DNA of 64,000 nt, from contig JAHDWA010000003.1 of NCBI GenBank assembly GCA_023382535.1, forward strand, positions 107,761-171,760, in the 5' to 3' direction. Shown here one piece after another: positions 42,160-49,939 of this stretch; position 1 is the stretch's first letter, and every line of letters begins with the position of its first letter. Under the pieces are notes generated by a model that did no database searches, had not been told where the DNA came from, and worked only from the letters and a program-made list of their open reading frames with translations. Source of the DNA: Anaerolineae bacterium. Lineage in GTDB: Bacteria > Chloroflexota > Anaerolineae > 4572-78 > J111. Both the position numbers and the translations under genes were made by a program.

Positions 42160-42549
42160 TCAGTTTATTTGCTGGTTCAATGCTTGAACCCAGTCTCTAG
42201 AAACTTCTGGCAGCGGCCTCGCTTTGATCGCCTTGAACAAATCCTCAGGCTTCCGGGCAACTTTTTGAACAGTTTGATAAACGTGAAAAATGTTATTTTG
42301 CAGGTTTAAGCTAATGACTCTTGTGCCGGAATGGAGCTTTAAAATTTCAATAATAAGCGAGGGAGAGATACCTCGTTCCTCATCGCCATACACAATGACG
42401 ACATCCGGATGCAATTCTTTAATCTGTTTGATAGCCTGCTCCGTATCTGTTTCCTGACCAATGACTTTGAGTTCATCATCCTGGCCTAACAGACTTTCAA
42501 GCCCTCGGCTAAACATTAAGTGGCTGGAAACAATGAAGATGCTGAGCAT
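42160..42549 (-). CDS. Stand-alone receiver-like protein lacking the phospho-acceptor
   Basis: I prefer the internal ATG (MLSIFIVSSHLMFSRG) because it begins at strand 1 of the receiver fold; an upstream start at 42624 would add 25 polar residues. The fold has DVVIVYGDEE, where Tyr replaces the usual Asp (position 59), and the first acidic residues are absent (VSSH instead of VDDH). No DNA-binding domain follows. A role as a phosphorylation-independent adaptor or decoy is an inference. It heads the operon with the GlsB-type and DUF2892 genes. Confidence 0.7.
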   Translation of the reverse strand: MLSIFIVSSHLMFSRGLESLLGQDDELKVIGQETDTEQAIKQIKELHPDVVIVYGDEERGISPSLIIEILKLHSGTRVISLNLQNNIFHVYQTVQKVARKPEDLFKAIKARPLPEVSRDWVQALNQQIN

Positions 42550-42680
42550 CCGTTTTTTCCCCTTCACTCGTTGAAGCTGGAGTGTGCTAGATTTTTGCCA
42601 AAGCTTTTGGTCTAATACCTGCATTTTTTGAGACCCGCTGCTTGAAGTAACAATATTCTACTGCCTCATCTTGAACCGGC

Positions 42681-42727
42681 CTATACTCATTCAGGCGATT
42701 TGGATAGGGGGCAAAGGGGTATCTTTT
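42681..42727 (-). promoter_or_regulatory. Stress-type promoter with upstream box
   Basis: Minus strand: AAAAGATA (42720-42727), 33 bp, then GTATAG (42681-42686) within CGCCTGAATGAGTATAG. It faces the receiver-like gene. Confidence 0.6.
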
Positions 42728-42761
42728 AATAGCCTTGTTAGTACCCTTAAATGAACCTTAT

Positions 42762-43445
42762 TTACTCAAGCGGGCTATTCGCTAACAGGGCCTCATCCAC
42801 TAATCCCTGGCGTACGGCATAGACGGCTGCCTGAATCCGATTTTGCACATGCAGTTTCTCTAAAATGTTGCGCAGGTGAATTTTAACCGTGTTTTCGGTG
42901 ATATGGAGCGTATCGGCAATTTCTTTGTTCGATGCTCCCGTCACTACCTGCTCCAGAACCTCAATCTCCCGGGTAGTCAGCTCATCTACAGCTTGAGCCT
43001 CCTTACCCTGGGTGTACTCCGGCTGCCGAAACTCCCGCAGAATCTTGGCCGCCATAGCCCCCGAAATGGGCGCTTCTCCCTGGCGAAGCCGGTCCAGCAT
43101 TCCGTACAGTTCCAGCGGCTCCAGATTTTTCAATAAATAACCCTTGGCGCCACTTTTGATCGCCTCAAACAGGTCATTATCGTCGTCAGAAACCGTCAGC
43201 ATGACAATTTGGATGTGGGGCATCTCACGCTTGATGATTTTGACTGTTTCAATACCGTTCTGCCGAGGCATGTTCACGTCCATTAGAATCACATCGGGCA
43301 TTGTCTGCTCGGCCAAAATAACGGCTTCATCTCCATCACTGGCCTCTCCGACAATGGTGATATCCTGCCGCACCGCAAGCAGCGAAGCGATCCCCTTGCG
43401 AAACAGGACATGATCGTCAACCAACAAAATGCGCAGTGGCTCCAT
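42762..43445 (-). CDS. NarL/LuxR-type response regulator
   Basis: A complete regulator of 227 residues: acidic pocket Asp10-Asp11 (LLVDDHVLFRKG), phospho-acceptor Asp57 in VILMDVNMP, a switch Thr and Lys (LTVSDDD, GAKGYLLK) and a LuxR helix-turn-helix (LTTREIEVLEQVVTGASNKE, NTVKIHLRNILEKL). It is probably the phosphorylated member of the cluster's three regulators. It follows the DUF1328 gene after 52 bp on the same strand. Its partner kinase is not adjacent. Confidence 0.9.
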   Translation of the reverse strand: MEPLRILLVDDHVLFRKGIASLLAVRQDITIVGEASDGDEAVILAEQTMPDVILMDVNMPRQNGIETVKIIKREMPHIQIVMLTVSDDDNDLFEAIKSGAKGYLLKNLEPLELYGMLDRLRQGEAPISGAMAAKILREFRQPEYTQGKEAQAVDELTTREIEVLEQVVTGASNKEIADTLHITENTVKIHLRNILEKLHVQNRIQAAVYAVRQGLVDEALLANSPLE

Positions 43446-43497
43446 AAAGTTTATACTCCCAGTTTATTGATTTCTAAATTCCGCCGAATGAGGCAAA

Positions 43498-43659
43498 TTA
43501 CCGCCTGACCAAGCCCAATACCAGAGATCCCAAGAAAATGACCAAAAAAACAAAGAACAAAATCTGAGCGATATTGGTGGCCGTTCCGGCTAGCCCGCCA
43601 AAACCAAAGAGGGCGGCAATCAGAGCAATTACTAAAAACAAAACCGCTAATTTCAACAT
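43498..43659 (-). CDS. DUF1328 (YtjA-like) small membrane protein, 53 aa
   Basis: ATG with AAAGGA 8 nt upstream. The product [20 protein letters not shown] then [20 protein letters not shown] and a C-terminal VRR is the DUF1328 pattern: two membrane helices joined by GGLAG. Members are small stress-linked inner-membrane proteins of unknown function. It carries the two-box promoter at 43748-43794 and seems to be cotranscribed with the response regulator downstream. Confidence 0.8.
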   Translation of the reverse strand: MLKLAVLFLVIALIAALFGFGGLAGTATNIAQILFFVFLVIFLGSLVLGLVRR

Positions 43660-43747
43660 TTTACAATCCTTTCTCCTGTCGTCTGAGCGGCAAATAATCC
43701 CATTTCTGCATTTTCAAATCAATTATATCGCCCACTTTGTGCTGCGA

Positions 43748-43794
43748 CCATACCAGGATGGATAGTTTTGGGACCAAAAAAAGAGCTATCTTTT
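43748..43794 (-). promoter_or_regulatory. Stress-type promoter with upstream box
   Basis: Minus strand: AAAAGATA (43787-43794), 33 bp, then GTATGG (43748-43753) within TATCCATCCTGGTATGG. The upstream box overlaps the loop of the GlgX terminator. Confidence 0.6.
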
Positions 43795-43806
43795 AGTAGC
43801 TCTTTT
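43779..43806. terminator. Terminator after glgX
   Basis: AAAAGAGCTA / TAGCTCTTTT, 10-bp stem and 8-nt loop, with seven T following on the minus strand. Confidence 0.8.
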
Positions 43807-43841
43807 GGTTGGATATTTTATTCTTTTTTCACCCAGGTGGA

Positions 43842-46031
43842 TTATAGCTCTATGTCATCCCTCCACCTGGAAATCATGACAACGATGCTGCGGCTTTTAA
43901 CCGGGTAAGCAATCGTCGCCTCTAACTCCAGCTCTTCGCCAAGCGGATGAATATCCAGGGGTGAGGGCTGTCCGGTATCGAGCGCCAGGCGCCAGCGGCC
44001 GTTGTGGGGGGCGGGGGGCAAATAGAAAAGCCGGGGCCGGGTGTCGGCGTTGAACATCATCAGTACGTCCACATCGTCGGCGGGCGCGCCGATTTCCTCT
44101 TTAGAGCCGTCCATAACACACATCAGCCACTTGCTCGATGGCTCCCAACTGGCGTCGAGGCCGCTGGGGCCGTACCAGTGAATATCACGGAACTGATCAT
44201 CGTCCAGATCATGGCCGGTAAAAAAGGTGGTCCGGCGAAAGACCGGATGAGCCTGGCGCAGGGCAATGACCTGCCGGGCAAAACGGAAAATGTCGGCGTG
44301 CTTTTCCAGAAAACGCCAGTCGTACCAGGACATCTCGTTGTGCTGGCAGTAGGCATTGTTGTTGCCCTGCTGGGTGCGCCGGAACTCGTCCCCCCCCAGG
44401 AGCATGGGCGTGCCCTGCGATAGCATCAGGGTGGCCAAAAAGTTTTTGACCTGGCGGGAGCGGATCGCTTCGATGCGGGGATTGAAGGTTGGACCTTCGA
44501 CGCCATAGTTATAACTCGAATTGTGATTGCTGCCGTCCTGGTTGTGCTCGCCGTTGGCCTCGTTGTGCTTGGTGTTGTAGCTGACCAGGTCGTTTGCGGT
44601 AAAGCCGTCATGGGCGGTGACAAAATTGATGCTGGCGTTGGGCGAGCGGCCATCGGGGTAATACAAATCGGCGCTGCCGGCCAAACGGGTCGCCAGCGCG
44701 CCGGTCAAACCGGGGTCGCCCCGCCAGAAACGGCGGATGTCGTCGCGATACCGGTCGTTCCACTCAGCCCAGCGCCCGCCGGGGAAACGTCCGACCTGAT
44801 AGCCGCCCACGTCCCACGGTTCGGCAATAAGTTTGGCCGTGCGCAGCAGCGGGTCCTCGGCAATGCGGGCGGTCAGGGGCGGGTTGCCGGAAATATGGCC
44901 CGTGCGCTCGCGGGTCAGGCTGGTGGCCAGATCAAACCGGAAGCCATCCACGTGCATGTCCCGGACCCAGTAGCGCAGGCAGTCAATGATAAAATCCTGC
45001 ACCACCGGGTGGTTGGCGTTGAGAGTATTGCCCACGCCGGTGAAATCCTGATAGTAGCGCGGGTTGTCGGCCAGGATGTAGTAAATGCTGTTGTCAATTC
45101 CCTTGAAACTGAGGGTGGGGCCAAGCTGGTTGCCTTCGACGGTGTGGTTGAAGACCACATCCAGAATGACCTCCAACCCGGCCTGGTGCAGCGCCCGGAC
45201 CATCTCTTTAAAAGCGACCACCTGCTGTCCCCGCTCGGCGCCGAGGTGGCTGTAATGACCTTTGGGCGCAAAAAAGCAAAGGGTGTTGTAACCCCAGTAG
45301 TTGCGCAGCCGTTCGCCGGTTTTCGGGTTGAAACGCCGGAACTCCCACTCATCAAACTGGTGGATCGGCAGCAGTTCTATCGCCGTAACGCCCAACGCTT
45401 TAAAGTGGGGGATTTTTTCGACCACGCCGGCGTAGGTGCCGGGATGGTTGACGTTGGCGCTGGGATGGCAGGTCAGGCTGCGCACATGGGTTTCGTAAAT
45501 GATGGTTTCAGGCCAGGGCCGGTTGAGCGGGCGGTCGCCCTGCCAGTCAAAGCCATCATCCCCGTAGACGATACACTTGGGCATCCCGGCCAGGTTTGTC
45601 GTCGTCGAAAAGGAGAGATCGGCCCTGGGGGAATTGCGGTCGAAGCCAAAGGACTGGCTGAAATCCCAGTGGAAGGTGGGGCCGCCGGTTAAGGCTCTGG
45701 TGTAGGGATCGAGCAGCGGCTTGTGCCGGTTAAAGCGATGGCCTTGCTCCGGCAGATAGGGCCCATCCACGCGGTAGAGATATAACTGGCCGTGCTGCAG
45801 GCCGGAGAGGTGAATGTGCCAGATGTCGCCGGTGCGGTGGGTTGTCGGGTCTAATTCAAATTCGTGAGTAGGGGTGTCATCGGTCGGCTGGTCAAACAGC
45901 ATCAGCCAGACTCGCGTGGCATGGCGGCTAAAGATGGCAAAGTTGGCGCCGTCGGCAGTGACGGTTGCGCCCAAAGGGAGAGGGTGGCCGGATGTAGGTT
46001 GGATGGGTAGTTCTAAAGATGGTTGTATCAA
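43842..46031 (-). CDS. glgX: Glycogen debranching enzyme GlgX
   Basis: Length 729 aa, normal for isoamylase-type debranching enzymes of GH13_11. An N-terminal CBM48-like domain (PLGATVTADGANFAIFSRHA) precedes the catalytic barrel, with nucleophile Asp in DGFRFDLAT (about 365), acid Glu in LIAEPWDVGGYQVG (about 405) and third Asp in VTAHDGFTANDLVSYN (about 475). It hydrolyses alpha-1,6 branches of glycogen. The start is a TTG with a weak AGGAATT upstream; no later ATG would preserve the N-terminal domain. Confidence 0.95.
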   Translation of the reverse strand: MIQPSLELPIQPTSGHPLPLGATVTADGANFAIFSRHATRVWLMLFDQPTDDTPTHEFELDPTTHRTGDIWHIHLSGLQHGQLYLYRVDGPYLPEQGHRFNRHKPLLDPYTRALTGGPTFHWDFSQSFGFDRNSPRADLSFSTTTNLAGMPKCIVYGDDGFDWQGDRPLNRPWPETIIYETHVRSLTCHPSANVNHPGTYAGVVEKIPHFKALGVTAIELLPIHQFDEWEFRRFNPKTGERLRNYWGYNTLCFFAPKGHYSHLGAERGQQVVAFKEMVRALHQAGLEVILDVVFNHTVEGNQLGPTLSFKGIDNSIYYILADNPRYYQDFTGVGNTLNANHPVVQDFIIDCLRYWVRDMHVDGFRFDLATSLTRERTGHISGNPPLTARIAEDPLLRTAKLIAEPWDVGGYQVGRFPGGRWAEWNDRYRDDIRRFWRGDPGLTGALATRLAGSADLYYPDGRSPNASINFVTAHDGFTANDLVSYNTKHNEANGEHNQDGSNHNSSYNYGVEGPTFNPRIEAIRSRQVKNFLATLMLSQGTPMLLGGDEFRRTQQGNNNAYCQHNEMSWYDWRFLEKHADIFRFARQVIALRQAHPVFRRTTFFTGHDLDDDQFRDIHWYGPSGLDASWEPSSKWLMCVMDGSKEEIGAPADDVDVLMMFNADTRPRLFYLPPAPHNGRWRLALDTGQPSPLDIHPLGEELELEATIAYPVKSRSIVVMISRWRDDIEL

Positions 46032-46347
46032 TTTTTAAGCGTAATTCCTAACCTGGACGAGCCAGAACCGAAGATATTTTAGACAAGATTTACAGGATAG
46101 ATCAAACAAATCTTATTAATCTTGTTAATCCTGTCCAAATTTCTTGCTCACTATACAAGAATTTGACTCGCAAGGAACTAAGGAGACAGAGGAATTATAC
46201 ATAAAAATTATGAATGTGACCAGTAAGCTTCCAGTAGTAGGCTGGTAGTCCATTCGGATCAAAAGCCGTATGTGCTTTGACAATTTTTCCAATTCCAATG
46301 ACAATTGAAGGAGGACTTTCCTTTAACCTGGAAGGAACAAACTACCT
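46032..46347. other. Divergent intergenic region with inverted repeat
   Basis: 316 bp between glgX (minus) and a membrane-protein gene (plus). At 46083-46135 GACAAGATTTACAGGATAGA faces TCTTGTTAATCCTGTC, an imperfect inverted repeat of short iterated words. No other feature is clear. Confidence 0.5.
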
Positions 46348-47895
46348 ATGACTCGCACCACACCCATACCTGCTTTAACCATCCCCCGCCTCCTCGTCGC
46401 CATCCTCTTCATCGCCATCTTCACCATGGCCGTCCGCCTGCCCGCCGATACCGACACCTGGTGGCATCTCCGCTCCGGCCAATACATCCTCGAAAACGGG
46501 GCAGTGCCCACCACCGACCCCTTTTCCCATACCAAAGCGGGCCAGCCCTGGATTGACCACGGCTGGCTGGCCCAGCTCTTTTGGTACAGTCTGTTTGCCC
46601 TGGGCGGTCTGCCCGGCCTGAGCCTGGGACTGGCGCTGCTGGTTACGGTCACCTTCTGGCTGGTCTGGCAGGTGACGCCGGGGAATCTGTATGTCCGGGC
46701 TTTTACGATGGTCCTGGGGGCCGTTACCTCGGCGGTGATTTGGGTCGCCCGCCCGCAGATGGTCTCCTTTTTGCTGGCCGGGCTGGTGTTGTTCCTGCTG
46801 GAAAAGTATAAGCGGGAAGGCCGCCGTTGGATCTACGCCCTGCCGCTGGTCACGCTGCTGTGGGTCAATATCCACGGCGGCTACGCCATTGCTTTTATGC
46901 TGTTAGGTGTTTATATCGTCGGGGAAATCTTCAATAACCTGACCGGCCACCGCGAAGACCCGCTGGTTCCCTGGCCGAGGCTTGGCCCGCTGCTGGTCGT
47001 CGGGGCCATCAGCTTTGCCGTGGTGGTTATCAACCCGCATGGCTGGCAGATGTGGCTCTATCCCTTCCACACGGTCGGCATTGGCGCGCTGCGGGATTTT
47101 ATCCAGGAGTGGCGCAGTCCCGATTTTCACCTGTCGCTGACCTGGGCCTTCCTGGCCATGCTGCTGTTCAGCCTGGCTGCGCTGGGTCGCGCCGGCCGCC
47201 GCGCCGACTGGACCGATTTAGCCATATTCGGTTTATGGAGCTGCGCGAGCCTTTTCGCCGCCCGCAATATCGGCCTGTACGGCCTGCTGACCATCCCCGC
47301 CCTGGCCCGCTACGCCGACGCCGCCTGGGGGCAGTATTTGCCTGGAGAAAGAAAAAGGGTTTCAAGGGAACTCATAGGAACTCAAGAAAATTCCTTAGTT
47401 CCCTCAGTTCCTACGAGATCCCCTTCTTCCGCCCGACTCAATTGGATTTTGTTGGGCCTGGTGCTGTTGGCGGCGCTGGTCAAAATTGGCGTCGCCCTGA
47501 ATCCGCAGGAGGCGATCAAAGCGGAACAGGAGGGACTGCCGGCCAAAGCGGTCCAGTTTATTGAGGAAAACCAACCGGCCGGGCCGCTGTTCAACAGCTA
47601 CAATTGGGGGGGCTACCTGATCTACAAATTGTGGCCCGCTTACCCGGTCTACATTGACGGCCGCACCGATCTGTACGACGACGCCTTTATCCGGCGTTAC
47701 CTGGATACGGTGGCCGGCGGCGAGGAGTGGCGGCAAACGCTGGATGAAGATGGTATCAATCTGGTGCTGATCGAGAGTGGGAGTATTTTGGCTAAATTTT
47801 TGAAAAATGACCCGGCCTGGCAGGAGCTTTATCACGACGAGATGGCTTCGGTCTTTGCCCGTTCCCCGGCGACTACCCGTTCCGGCGCTGAGTAG
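46348..47895 (+). CDS. Polytopic membrane protein, GT-C/O-antigen-ligase-like
   Basis: The 515-residue protein has about ten membrane helices and conserved acidic/aromatic loops after helix 1 (ADTDTWWHLRSGQYI) and around residue 70 (WIDHGWLAQLFWY), the layout of lipid-linked-sugar GT-C transferases. A large soluble C-terminal part (from about 395) has YIDGRTDLYDD. Family function is not known. Residues about 331-364 are a low-complexity insertion (GERKRVSREL, SVPTRSPSSA) encoded by a palindromic repeat. The 3' end overlaps fdhD by 64 bp, tail to tail. Confidence 0.65.
   Translation: MTRTTPIPALTIPRLLVAILFIAIFTMAVRLPADTDTWWHLRSGQYILENGAVPTTDPFSHTKAGQPWIDHGWLAQLFWYSLFALGGLPGLSLGLALLVTVTFWLVWQVTPGNLYVRAFTMVLGAVTSAVIWVARPQMVSFLLAGLVLFLLEKYKREGRRWIYALPLVTLLWVNIHGGYAIAFMLLGVYIVGEIFNNLTGHREDPLVPWPRLGPLLVVGAISFAVVVINPHGWQMWLYPFHTVGIGALRDFIQEWRSPDFHLSLTWAFLAMLLFSLAALGRAGRRADWTDLAIFGLWSCASLFAARNIGLYGLLTIPALARYADAAWGQYLPGERKRVSRELIGTQENSLVPSVPTRSPSSARLNWILLGLVLLAALVKIGVALNPQEAIKAEQEGLPAKAVQFIEENQPAGPLFNSYNWGGYLIYKLWPAYPVYIDGRTDLYDDAFIRRYLDTVAGGEEWRQTLDEDGINLVLIESGSILAKFLKNDPAWQELYHDEMASVFARSPATTRSGAE
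47366..47412. repeat. Palindromic repeat inside the membrane-protein gene
   Basis: GGGAACTCATAGGAACTCAA (47366-47385) faces TTCCTTAGTTCCCTCAGTTC (47391-47410). It is in frame and translated, like the element in the histidine kinase. Confidence 0.6.
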
Positions 47896-48644
47896 ACCCG
47901 GAAGGTATTCCCCCGCGCATAGCCGATCACGGTGACATTCCAGGCCCGGCCCAACTCCACCGACAGGCTCGTCGGCGAGGTGCGCGAGATAACGATGGGG
48001 ATTTTCATCTTGGCCGCCTTGCGCAGCATCTCCGAGCTGATCCGGCCCGAGGCCAATAAAATGCGGCCCTCGGTTTCAATTCCCTGCTGCAGCGCCTGGC
48101 CCCACAGCCGGTCAATCGTATTGTGTCGCCCGACATCCTGGGCCACTAACAATAGCTCCCGGCCATCGCTCAAAGCCGAGGTATGGACGCCGCGCACTTC
48201 CTGGTAAAGTTCAGCGGCTTGATGCAGTTGGTGCATTAACCGGCTAACCTGAGCGGGAGTCACGTTCGCTGCTGTATTTAAGGGGGGGTAGCGCTGGCTG
48301 AGATCGTCGAAGGTGACGCCCCCGCCGCAGCCGGACGTGATGATCTGCCGCTTGGGCGCAGTGAAGCTCAGGTCGCGCAGCCAGATGTCCACGCAGGTTT
48401 TGCTCTCCGCAAGATGGAGAACCTCAATATCGGCCAGGCTGTGAATGAACCCTTCCGAACGCAGGAAACCCAGCGCCAATTCTTCTAAGCGATGCGGAGT
48501 ACACATAAACGTCGCCAATTCCTGCCCATTGACCGAGATACAGACCAGTGTCTCTTCGATCACGGCGCTCGCCACCAGGCTGGCGGTGTCACCCTTATAG
48601 AGCATATAGGTAGCTGGTTGAATTCCCTTTTTATCGTCGGCCAT
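47832..48644 (-). CDS. fdhD: FdhD, sulfur carrier for formate dehydrogenase
   Basis: The 270-residue protein carries ELATFMCTPHRLEELALGFL, the cysteine motif TSGCGGG (only the first of the two E. coli loop cysteines is retained), QDVGRHNTIDRLWG and the C-terminal GYARGNTFRVYSAPERV. FdhD transfers sulfur from IscS to the molybdenum cofactor, which is needed for formate dehydrogenase activity. It is the distal gene of the formate dehydrogenase run. Its 3' end overlaps the convergent membrane-protein gene. Confidence 0.95.
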   Translation of the reverse strand: MADDKKGIQPATYMLYKGDTASLVASAVIEETLVCISVNGQELATFMCTPHRLEELALGFLRSEGFIHSLADIEVLHLAESKTCVDIWLRDLSFTAPKRQIITSGCGGGVTFDDLSQRYPPLNTAANVTPAQVSRLMHQLHQAAELYQEVRGVHTSALSDGRELLLVAQDVGRHNTIDRLWGQALQQGIETEGRILLASGRISSEMLRKAAKMKIPIVISRTSPTSLSVELGRAWNVTVIGYARGNTFRVYSAPERVVAGERAKTEAISS

Positions 48645-48736
48645 ACCTACATTCTACCCGGCAAAAAGCGGAGTGCAAACCTCGGTTTGCTTTGCAAGGC
48701 GAGCATTGCCTTCCGGTTGCCGAAACGTTGGCCCAT

Positions 48737-49864
48737 TTAGATGAGCTTGAGTTCCGGATAAACTTTGTAGCCTGGGGAGGTCAAACGCGGCGAGGGCAGG
48801 TTCCGCAGGGTGGAGGCAATCGTCTCGGCCGCCTGGCACAGTGCCCGCCCGGCAGGCGAGTCCGGCGCGGCAATGACGACCGGCTGTCCGGTATCGCCGC
48901 CGAGGCGCACGCTGGGATCGAGCGGAATGCGGCCCAGGAGCGGCAGGCCAAGCTGCCGGCTCAACCGCTCGCCGCCCGGCCCAAAAATGGCTTCTTCCTG
49001 GCCGCAGTGAGGACAGACATAGTAGCTCATATTTTCGACAAAGCCCAGCACCCTGATGTCCAACTGGCGGAACATCTCTGTCCCTTTAATCACGTCGGCC
49101 AGGGCGGCATCCTGGGGCGTAGTGACCATCACCGCGCCGCTGAGGGGCAGCGATTGGGTCAGGGTCAACTGCACGTCGCCGGTGCCGGGGGGTAAATCTA
49201 CGACCAGCACATCCAGGCTGCCCCACATCACATCTCGCAAGAGTTGGCGGATGGCCTGGTGCAGCATCGGCCCGCGCCAGATGACCGGCGCTTCGGGCGG
49301 AACCAGCAGGCCCATAGACATCACTTTAAGCCCGTAGGCGCTCGGCGGAAAAATCTGCTCGCCAAACGCGAATAGCTGCTCGTCTTTGAGGCCGAGCATG
49401 AGCGGCACGTTCGGGCCGTGAATATCGCCGTCCAGCAGCCCGACCCGCTGGCCGGCCTTGGCCAGGGCCACCGCCAGGTTCACCGCTATGGTAGACTTGC
49501 CGACGCCGCCCTTACCGCTGGCTACCGCCACCACATGCCTGGCATCGAGATTCAGCCGGGTCGTATCGCGTAGCTGCGATTTGGGACTGCTTTCAAAGTT
49601 AATCTCAACCGCCTGAACGCCGGGGACGGCCAGCACCGCCCGCCGGGCCATGCGCTCCAGGGGGATTTGCAGCGGGCTGCCAGCCTCGCGCAGCCGGATG
49701 GTAAAACTAACCGTCCCGCCCTGGCGGCAGGCAACATCCTTAACCATACCCAGAGAGACGATATCCCGATTCACTTCCGGCTCCAGCACCTTACCCAGCG
49801 CCGCCAGAATGTGATCGGGAGAAATAGGGGAGCTTTGCTTTAGAAATTTAAAGAAGTTGGCCAT
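48737..49864 (-). CDS. apbC: Mrp/ApbC (NBP35-type) Fe-S cluster carrier ATPase
   Basis: I start at MANFFKFLKQSSP, where the MIP18/DUF59 domain (about 12-90) begins; a GTG 14 codons upstream falls in a repeat-like spacer. The deviant Walker A GKGGVGKST (about 125) and GLLDGDIHGPN switch region define the Mrp family. The C-terminal CPHC (YYVCPHCGQEE) binds the transferable cluster. It may load 4Fe-4S clusters into the formate dehydrogenase encoded upstream, an inference from position. Confidence 0.9.
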   Translation of the reverse strand: MANFFKFLKQSSPISPDHILAALGKVLEPEVNRDIVSLGMVKDVACRQGGTVSFTIRLREAGSPLQIPLERMARRAVLAVPGVQAVEINFESSPKSQLRDTTRLNLDARHVVAVASGKGGVGKSTIAVNLAVALAKAGQRVGLLDGDIHGPNVPLMLGLKDEQLFAFGEQIFPPSAYGLKVMSMGLLVPPEAPVIWRGPMLHQAIRQLLRDVMWGSLDVLVVDLPPGTGDVQLTLTQSLPLSGAVMVTTPQDAALADVIKGTEMFRQLDIRVLGFVENMSYYVCPHCGQEEAIFGPGGERLSRQLGLPLLGRIPLDPSVRLGGDTGQPVVIAAPDSPAGRALCQAAETIASTLRNLPSPRLTSPGYKVYPELKLI

Positions 49865-49910
49865 TTTTAGAAAATGGGGAAGGGTGCCAGAATGAAAGAG
49901 CCGCACTTTT

Positions 49911-49928
49911 CCAACCTTCCAGCCTTCC
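49911..49928. repeat. Iterated CCTTCC word shared with 11575-11592
   Basis: CCAACCTTCCAGCCTTCC lies in an imperfect inverted repeat (49872-49940) bounded by AAAATGG and CCATTTT. The same word occurs in the sugar-transport intergenic region. Confidence 0.45.
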
Positions 49929-49939
49929 GACTCTCCATT

